A stretch of 64,000 nt of DNA from Cercospora beticola. Its lineage: Eukaryota > Ascomycota > Dothideomycetes > Mycosphaerellales > Mycosphaerellaceae. Every line of letters starts with the position of its first letter. Positions within the stretch are counted from its first letter, which is position 1. The notes beneath the pieces were generated by a model. It ran no database searches. It was given only the letters and a program-made list of their open reading frames with translations, and was not told the DNA's origin. Position numbers and translations under genes: made by a program. Location of the stretch: NCBI RefSeq assembly GCF_033473495.1, contig NC_088935.1, positions 2,170,001 through 2,234,000 of the forward strand, given 5' to 3'. This document shows positions 57,501-64,000 of the stretch, in pieces.

Positions 57501-58109
57501 TGGTACGTGAGCCAGATATTGGAAACATTCCACATCAAGCACGAGATCTATGCCAAATCGCTGTCGGCTAAGCTGAAGGCGCAATACGTGGTCAACTTTC
57601 AGGAGCAGGACGACTTGCGGGTTCTGCTGATGGATGTTGGCCAAGCTGCGTTTGGGCTCAACTTGTGTGCTGCTTCACGAGTATGGTTCATAAATCCCGT
57701 GTGTAAGCCCGATGTCGAAGCGCAGGCCTTGAAGCGAGCACACAGGATTGGACAGACGCGTCCAGTGATGTGTGAAACGTTGGTGCTTGAGGGTTCGATC
57801 GAGCAAGCCATGCACGAGCGGAGTCAGCAAATGACCAAAGCCGAGCATTTGGATGCCAAAGCACTCGAGGACGATGGCGGCATTCGAGCAATCATTCAGA
57901 ACGCTCGACTGTTGCCGCTTGCTGATGATGAGACGAAGCCAGGGTTGGGCCAAATGGCGCCTTTAGGGAAAGCAGAGCGACTGTGGTGTCGTCCAGGTTG
58001 GGCGGAGTTCAGAGACGGCGCTCGACCACTTCAACCAAGAAAGAAGGCGAAGCTTGTGGATGTCACCGACCCGAATGATGCCGGACGCATGGTAGTTGAT
58101 GACGATTGA
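54512..58109 (+). CDS. SNF2-family DNA-dependent ATPase, 2 exons
   Basis: Exons are 54512-55017 and 55076-58109, giving 1179 residues. The intron starts GTAAGT and ends GATTAG. The N-terminal 210 residues have no known domain. Motif I is ILAETMGYGKTL (about 298-309), motif Ia is around TTLVVVPQNLCKQW, and motif II is RLIADEGAFFGN (about 525-536). Motif III is WVVSGTP, and the C-terminal lobe has the SNF2 hallmark LKRAHRIGQTRPV. The domain layout is closest to Rad5/Rad8/SHPRH-like fungal ATPases, but no RING finger is visible between the lobes. A basic Ser/Lys-rich insert (QKSKRRRLS) could be a nuclear signal. The likely role is chromatin or DNA-damage remodelling; the specific subfamily is uncertain. 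Confidence 0.87.
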
Positions 58110-58428
58110 AGAGGAGATTTGTGAAAATCGGGATGTTGATGTATTGAGTGTTGGCAATGGGGAGTGGATGTGGCGGGCAGTTTGAGTAGGGCATTGGGAT
58201 GGCTGATCGTAGGATGGCATCGTGTTAAAGAGAGCTTGAGCCTGGCTAAGCAGTCCAGATGTACGAAAGCAAATGTACAGATCATTGTGCAATCGGTCTG
58301 ATAATATAGAACTCAGGCCACATTTGATCAGGCAGCACGTGACCGTGGATCGAAAGCGTGTCACCTCCGCGGCATCACCAAGCAGCTGCAGTCAGTGTGC
58401 TCACAGGAACAGCACGCACAGAGCAGCC
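58110..58428. other. Short intergenic spacer
   Basis: About 320 bases between two plus-strand genes. The downstream frame is open from 58273 but without an ATG or protein-like sequence until 58429. Confidence 0.5.
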
Positions 58429-59688
58429 ATGGAGCTTCGTCGGATAGCTCGAGAGCCCATCGCTGCCGTGCTGCGACCGACAGCGATCATCCACCCATCG
58501 AGGCCCATTGTGCAGTCCTCCGCCGTCACACCCCCCATCGCGCGCCGCCCACTTTCACACCGCAGCAGTCCGCCGGCACCAAGGGCAGGTTCGCAGCATG
58601 CACGCATCCAGCAGATCCGCCAGCTGGCCACTGCGAGCACGCAGCCCCCGCCAAAGCCATACACAGCTCCGGATCTGAACAAGATCCACCGCCGCGTACA
58701 GGAACTCTCGTCGTCGGTACTCCAACCCGGACCCGGCACACTACCCGCCGAGGAACGAGTCCTGTATACATTGGAGCAGCTGGAATACCTGGCCAAGGTC
58801 GTCTTGGAGGAGCGAGGTGCCGATAGCAATCCACGAGCCCACGCAAAGGAGCAGAAGGAGACGGCGACATCAGCACTGCTGGGCAGCGTCAACGCGAGAT
58901 CATACCCTGCTGTTATCAGCAAGGCAAGCATCTTGAACGTGATCAGCGAGAGTGCCGAGCAGATAGCTCGCGATCCCAATGTCTTCGTGACACCCGCCAT
59001 CCTCGAGGCATATGTACAGCTTCAGAGCTTGCTTCACCAGCCTTCGTCGTTTCCCGATATCTTCCACCTTTACAGCAACAAGCCGATTCCTAGCCTCAAA
59101 GGGAGCCAGGTCATCTACTCGCCCGCTTCGCCGGACCAGATAAAATCGGCTATCCCTTCGGACGTTGCCAAAGAGGCATTGGGCGCAGCCATCGAGGCAC
59201 ATCAACTGCCTCTGGCGATCGATATCATTTCCACTTCATATTGCACGCCATCCTTCAAGAAGGCGAAAACTTTCAAACAGGCTGCTATTCCAATGGCAGG
59301 CTTGGGAATTGCACCTATTGCGGCCTATACACTCTCGACGCAATTCTCCAATTTGCAGCAAACAATGGACACCGGGACAGCCACGGGGATTGCATTTGCA
59401 GGCATCATGACTTACGTCGGCGCTGTTGCCATGACAGGATATGTTGCTGTCACCACGTCCAATGACCAGATGGACCGCGTAACATGGGCGAGTGGAGTGC
59501 CATTGTGGGAGCGATGGGTGAGAGAAGAAGAGAGGGCTGCAATTGATCGGCTGGCCGGCGCATGGGGGTTCAAAGATCTGGACAAGCGCGGCGAAGAGGA
59601 AGGTGAAGAGTGGGAGGCTCTGCGGGACTGGGTGGGCACCAGAGGCATGGTTCTCGACCGCGTGAGCTTGATGCCTGGAATGGAGTAA
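58429..59688 (+). CDS. Predicted mitochondrial membrane protein of unknown function
   Basis: The ATG at 58429 gives 419 residues. The first 80 residues are rich in Arg, Ser, Ala and Pro with almost no acidic residues (MELRRIAREPIAAVLRPTAI), which fits a mitochondrial presequence. The middle is helical with an EERVLYTLEQLEYLAKVVLE segment. Two hydrophobic segments follow, AAIPMAGLGIAPIAAYTLST and IAFAGIMTYVGAVAMTGYVA, about 30 residues apart. The C-terminus is charged, with WERWVREEERAAIDRL. I do not recognise the family. The layout suggests an inner-membrane protein with a hairpin of two helices. Single exon, no odd features. Confidence 0.72.
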   Translation: MELRRIAREPIAAVLRPTAIIHPSRPIVQSSAVTPPIARRPLSHRSSPPAPRAGSQHARIQQIRQLATASTQPPPKPYTAPDLNKIHRRVQELSSSVLQPGPGTLPAEERVLYTLEQLEYLAKVVLEERGADSNPRAHAKEQKETATSALLGSVNARSYPAVISKASILNVISESAEQIARDPNVFVTPAILEAYVQLQSLLHQPSSFPDIFHLYSNKPIPSLKGSQVIYSPASPDQIKSAIPSDVAKEALGAAIEAHQLPLAIDIISTSYCTPSFKKAKTFKQAAIPMAGLGIAPIAAYTLSTQFSNLQQTMDTGTATGIAFAGIMTYVGAVAMTGYVAVTTSNDQMDRVTWASGVPLWERWVREEERAAIDRLAGAWGFKDLDKRGEEEGEEWEALRDWVGTRGMVLDRVSLMPGME

Positions 59689-60587
59689 AACCAACATGGC
59701 CTGGCAAGTCAAATTGCAAGATCACACTCTCATGCATGAGAAGCTGTCCGCAAGAGGGACATAGGGGCCGTCGCGTGGCATTGCCAGGTCGCTGCTGAGG
59801 AGAACGGCATCGCTAGGACCAGCCGCCGAACAGGTACCTGCGACTGCTTGAAGACGCACGTCGCGAGATTTGCCGGACAGCTACGATCAAGGACTGGAGT
59901 TCGCAAGCATGGTGCATGATCAATCATCGGACCTAAGATGCGCGAGCGCACTGTCTTTCCCTCGTACCTGTGTCGACCACGTGGGTGGCGTTGCAAATGC
60001 CGCAGACGTCGACACTGTCCAAATGCGCCCAAAAGAACAGTCGTTCACGCGGTCGCTCTCAAGAGACGGTCACTCACCAAGGCCGCAAAATTGACGGCGG
60101 CGTATCTGCGGAAATGCGATGTGTCGCAGGAGCAACACGCGATCAGTCTAACTAGACGGCGGCTCTCTATCCTTCCACACGAGTGCAGCAACCACTTTAC
60201 GCGGATCGCGTCCACTCTGCACAATCGCGATGCGCTAGACCACCATGCGCTTCGTTCATTGGTCGTTGCCTCGATCTTCCCGCTCCCGAGATGTACCCCT
60301 GCCGATATGAGATCTTTAGATTTCGGCTCATCGATCCCGCCCCTGCCACTTCACCCAACTGAGCTGCTCATGATGCAAACTATTCACTAAGTGTTCCAGC
60401 ACAGATCAATGATGTCGATGTCTCTGACTAGACACTGTGTGGCTACAGTGATGCTAATGTACGACATAGAACAGTATGTTAGGCATACGTAGTGCCCACT
60501 CGATACTGCTCTTCGTAATGCCCTACCAATTTCTCTGTGCTCAGTCCAGACCTTCTCCAACCAATTCATTTCTTAGAACCCGGCATC
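59689..60587. other. Intergenic, nothing recognised
   Basis: About 900 bases with several short random frames; promoter of the kinase-like/PHD gene on the right side. Confidence 0.5.
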
Positions 60588-62288
60588 ATGGTCAAGCTTC
60601 CTGAGCACCATGTATTGAACTACTTTTATGACAATGACGGCGGATGTGCGCTGACGACGTTGGTGCATCACGAGCGGTATCATGTCATCGTGGATCCAAA
60701 GGACTTGAAAGATCGATCAAAGGCCGGCAAGAAAATCAGAGAGCGATACCAGCGATTGTTGCAGCAAGTCCAAGCTGAAGCTTCTGGCGAAGATGCCACA
60801 CATCAGACTGCTCCGCTTTTCGTCCAGGAAGACGAGGACGAAGAGGACGCATCCGACGACAAGGACAGCGGTGTCGACGTGAGCAGTCGGTCAGCGAGCA
60901 CTGACGCAAGCGAGGACGAGAATGAGCACGATGTCGGCCCGCCGGAAGCGCTACAAAGATGGATGCTTCGACCTCTGGCCTCGACATTCAAGTCCAATGC
61001 ACCCAAGCAGAAGGCCGCAAAGAAGCATCGAACAGTTCAGGAGTGGTTCCATTGCCCTACGCACTATTACCACCTCACAATCTCTTCGGGCAAGCTCTCT
61101 GCCGTCGAAGACTCTGCTTCCGAATCCTTGACCAAGCGAACTGATCAGCTCATCCCGACCATCAACCTTCCCAAATATATTCAGAAACTCAACGTGCCCT
61201 CGTTCGCTGCGTCCGAAATCACTGTCATCGATGAAGCAGAAGGCCCTGCAGAAACCCCAATACACCCTACACTGGTCGAACACGACGGAAAACGATATTT
61301 TCTCAAGGCAGTCGACAATGCACAACCCGGCCCCACAAAGCGCGAGATTCAGATAATGAAGAAGTTGGAAGCCGAAGGTCTCCAGAACGAGCTTCGCGTG
61401 CCGCTGCTACGAGGTCTGGTGCACTTCGATGACGATAACAGTAAATCGAAAATGATGGGGTTCCTCATGGACTGTATCGAAGATGCTACTCCACTGACGA
61501 AGATGCTGAGCACCGAAGTTCCAGAGGATAAACGAAATTCCTGGGCGCAAGAATCAGCGCGAATGGTAGACCTGCTGCATCAGCATGACATTATCTGGGG
61601 TGACAGCAAAGGTGATAACTTCATGGTGGACAAGAATGACGATCTGTGGATCATCGATTTTGGAGGTTCGTACACGGAAGGATGGGTCGATCCTGAATTG
61701 AAGGACTCCGAGGAAGGTGACAACCAAGGAGTGCGGAGGTTGGTCAATGGGCTCAGGGATCCGGAGAACAATACTGTTGGTGATGATGATGAAGAATGTA
61801 ATAATGAAAGCGAGGAGGTTGCGAAGATGCAGCATCAAGACGAGCATCCTCACTCATTGAAGCGGAAGCATAAGAAGTCTGAGGAGGAAGAGCAGGAGGA
61901 GGCGAATGACAGGGCGGCGAAACAGCAAAAGAGGTCTGGGGATAAGGTTGATGAGGATAAGATACCGTTTGAAGAGGGCAAGACTGTGGAAAGTAATGTT
62001 GCTGATGATGATAATGAAGATATCGAGATGGAAGAAGGAGATGACGCAGAAGAGGAGGATGATGGAGCTCAAGAGTCGACCCAGGAGCAGAAAACGACGT
62101 ATTGCTATTGCAATGGACCCGATTCCGGAAGAATGCTTGCCTGTGACGGGGAGCAGTGCAAGAAAGAATGGTTCCATTTTGAATGTCTGGGTTTCGAAGA
62201 AGCCCCGGAATCAAAGAAATGGTATTGCGACGACTGCTTAATCGTGGAGGAATGGAAGTCGATGCATTTCAATGTTGACCGGAATTGA
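60588..62288 (+). CDS. Protein-kinase-like domain fused to a C-terminal PHD finger
   Basis: The ATG at 60588 gives 566 residues in one exon. A short N-terminal region (LPEHHVLNYFYDNDGG) precedes an acidic linker. A kinase-fold domain spans about 225-400: ATP Lys in KRYFLKAV, an alpha-C-like TKREIQIMKKLE, the catalytic loop DIIWGDSKGDNFMVD and a metal loop IIDFGGSYTEGW. The catalytic Asp, Asn and DFG are present, so it may be active. About 100 residues of Lys/Glu/Asp-rich linker follow. The last 64 residues form a PHD finger (about 503-552): CYCNGPDSGRMLACDGEQC, then WFHFECLG and WYCDDC. It has the Cys4-His-Cys3 pattern and resembles ING-type fingers that read H3K4 methylation. The function of the combination is not known to me; a chromatin-linked kinase is inference. 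Confidence 0.85.
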   Translation: MVKLPEHHVLNYFYDNDGGCALTTLVHHERYHVIVDPKDLKDRSKAGKKIRERYQRLLQQVQAEASGEDATHQTAPLFVQEDEDEEDASDDKDSGVDVSSRSASTDASEDENEHDVGPPEALQRWMLRPLASTFKSNAPKQKAAKKHRTVQEWFHCPTHYYHLTISSGKLSAVEDSASESLTKRTDQLIPTINLPKYIQKLNVPSFAASEITVIDEAEGPAETPIHPTLVEHDGKRYFLKAVDNAQPGPTKREIQIMKKLEAEGLQNELRVPLLRGLVHFDDDNSKSKMMGFLMDCIEDATPLTKMLSTEVPEDKRNSWAQESARMVDLLHQHDIIWGDSKGDNFMVDKNDDLWIIDFGGSYTEGWVDPELKDSEEGDNQGVRRLVNGLRDPENNTVGDDDEECNNESEEVAKMQHQDEHPHSLKRKHKKSEEEEQEEANDRAAKQQKRSGDKVDEDKIPFEEGKTVESNVADDDNEDIEMEEGDDAEEEDDGAQESTQEQKTTYCYCNGPDSGRMLACDGEQCKKEWFHFECLGFEEAPESKKWYCDDCLIVEEWKSMHFNVDRN

Positions 62289-62632
62289 GTTAATGGCGGA
62301 ATCTGCTGGGAAGGTCTGTTCATGTAATTATAGTTCACGATACCCGCGTTACATTCTGTGGATAGCATGTACAAATACTTTGTTCTCACTGCTGTATTAA
62401 GAGTTTGACCCAATTTCAACGTCAGATGGTGTTCATTTAACAGATCTCAGGAACGCATTTGGAGTCAGAGTCAAGCTAATGAAAAGAGACTTCATGTTGC
62501 TTGAGAGAAGGGTATGCTTTTATGGAGATTCGTCCATAATGATGAATTCATACTACCATTACTTTTGGACTTTCGATAAGTATCTGTGGCCATCCTCAAG
62601 CTTTGTATGCGATATGCAAACCATTATCATAA
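62289..62632. other. Convergent spacer
   Basis: About 340 bases, AT-richer than the genes. It holds the 3' ends of both neighbours. Confidence 0.55.
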
Positions 62633-64000
62633 TTATACCTCTGTCGGATATTGAAGCTGGTATGGAGCACCACTACCGTAGCCACCAACGAAGTAGTCAC
62701 CGGTCTGGACTCTCTCAGCTGGTAGTTGCGGCCAGTGATCCAGTGTCGTCGCCTCTCCAGTCAACGTGAAGTTGACTGTCGTGAGAGGCTGAATATCGAC
62801 CAGCAGAGCGTAGTCACCTGGATACAGAACAGTGTTGCCTTGATCATCCACACGTGCCAAGCTCCCGAGTGTCAGGTTGAGGGCAGCAGTTGCTGTTGAG
62901 CCACCTGTGATATTATGCAGCCTCTCGTATGCGACCAGACGCTTGTTTGGGTGAGGTGCAGGACCATGAGTACCAGCGAGGAAGCCGAGTGTGACATAGT
63001 CACTCGTGACGGATCCTGTGTTTGCCACGTCGACAGAGAATGTCTGGAACGGGCAGCGATCGAGGTACGATTCCGAACAGCCTTTGAGCAGGGAGCTGAT
63101 TTCGTAGGAGTTACTGGAATATCCGGAGGGACCTTCTGATTTGATCTGGGCTGTGAAGTTGGTATAGTGCAAGCCGTGTGCAAAGGGTAGAACAGGTTCT
63201 TCATTGTACCACATGTAAGTGCGTCCTGGAGAACCGCTTGTGGCATTGGGTCGAAGGTTCATGTCAGTCATCGGGATCTGCGAGATGTACTTGGCAGGAT
63301 ACTGTGTCGTGGGAAGTCTGCCCGCTGGTGCAACAACGCCCTGAATGATGTCAAAAATTGCTCTGCCTCCATCCTGGCCTGGGTAGCCACCCCATAGGAT
63401 AGCGCTGATGTTCTCGTTCTTGAGTAGTGCAGTGTCATCGAGCTGGCCAGCACCCATCTGAACTACGATCATGGGCTTGCCGTAGCTCGCCAACGATGAG
63501 ATGATATCCAATTGCGCTCCGGTCCACGCCATTGTGACACGATCGCTGCCTTCAGACTCGACGTTGTTGTCGATGCCACCAACGAACACGATGACATCGC
63601 TTTCGTTGGCCGCGTTGTAGACCGGGCGCCAATTGTTCGTCGTCGGATCTCCCTCTCCACCAGGACCTCGAGCGTAGAGCACCTCAGCGCCGGTCTGGTT
63701 GGCTGCCCATAGAGGTCCATGGAAGAAAGGTGGAATACCTGCGTAGTTTCCGAGCATTTGAGAGGTTGCATTTGCCCAGTCGCCGATCAGCGCTAGCTTG
63801 GTTCCATTTTCGATTTTCAGAGGCAGCGTGCCGTCATTCTTCAACAGAGTAATTCCAGACACTGCTGCTCGCTAGGCCAGGTCTTCAGCGTATGGAGTAG
63901 CCACATCAGCGAAAGTCAAGTTCCTCCATGGAACTGTTGTGCCATCGAAGTAGCCCATGCGAATAAGTGAAGTATACTGTCGGATCAATGACTTGTCGAG
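62633..64000 (-). CDS. GH3 beta-xylosidase-like protein, C-terminal part, with an in-frame stop
   Basis: The frame runs from the right edge to a TAA at 62633-62635 and includes the end of the first GH3 domain, the GH3 C-terminal domain and the fibronectin-III-like domain. Recognisable pieces are IRMGYFDG, ADVATPYAEDLA, SGITLLKNDGTLPL, FVGGIDNNVESEGSDR, ILWGGYPGQDGG and YMWYNEEPVLPFAHGLHY, typical of fungal xylosidases that release xylose from xylo-oligosaccharides outside the cell. A TAG at 63872-63874 lies between DLA and RAAVSG, where relatives have a sense codon. Sequence on both sides stays homologous and in frame. It may be a nonsense mutation (pseudogene), read-through or a base error. 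The N-terminal half is outside the window. Confidence 0.85.

Overview
The window reads as nuclear DNA of a filamentous ascomycete (Pezizomycotina), most likely a Dothideomycete. The grounds are introns of about 47-96 nt with GT..AG ends, dense genes on both strands with no operons, fungus-specific families (fungal_trans and fungal_trans_2 regulators, But2-domain wall protein, OYE-type flavin oxidoreductase, GH3 beta-xylosidase, small F-box-like proteins) and conserved eukaryotic genes (NIMA kinase, Mago nashi, GID4, Sec26, Trm8, m-AAA protease). The species cannot be named from sequence alone. Exon boundaries were worked out by hand; for every multi-exon model given as a CDS the exon lengths sum to a multiple of three.

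Layout. 0.4-10 kb: dienelactone hydrolase, an F-box-like protein, two small poorly known minus-strand genes, a tRNA m1A58 methyltransferase-like protein, a second F-box-like protein, a weak or decayed locus (7.2-8.3 kb) and an OYE-family oxidoreductase. 10.9-26 kb: a large Zn2Cys6 regulator whose zinc cluster is split by a 12-nt microexon, a mitochondrial m-AAA protease, a NIMA-type kinase divergent from an ankyrin/BTB protein (with a perfect 26-bp palindrome between them) and a fungal_trans_2 regulator. 26.6-40 kb: a repeat-rich secreted But2-domain protein, the GID4 degron receptor, Mago nashi in seven exons, coatomer beta and an IBR/RING2-like zinc protein. 41-54 kb: a LARP1/Sro9-like La protein, a glycerol-3-phosphatase-like HAD phosphatase, a 3.3-kb stretch with a possible broken gene, a poly-Q homeobox regulator and Trm8. 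54-64 kb: a SNF2 ATPase, an unrecognised mitochondrial membrane protein, a protein-kinase-like/PHD-finger fusion, and the C-terminal part of a GH3 beta-xylosidase that runs off the right edge and has an in-frame stop.

There is no biosynthetic cluster, transposon, rRNA, CRISPR array or prokaryote-type system here, and I do not claim a new defence or mobile system. The genes are mostly independent housekeeping and regulatory loci. The points most worth a second look are the kinase-like/PHD fusion, two stop-free 54-nt introns (one inside the homeodomain recognition helix), the zinc-cluster microexon, the palindrome in the kinase/BTB divergent promoter, the nonsense codon in the GH3 gene, and abrupt within-gene switches of third-position base choice.
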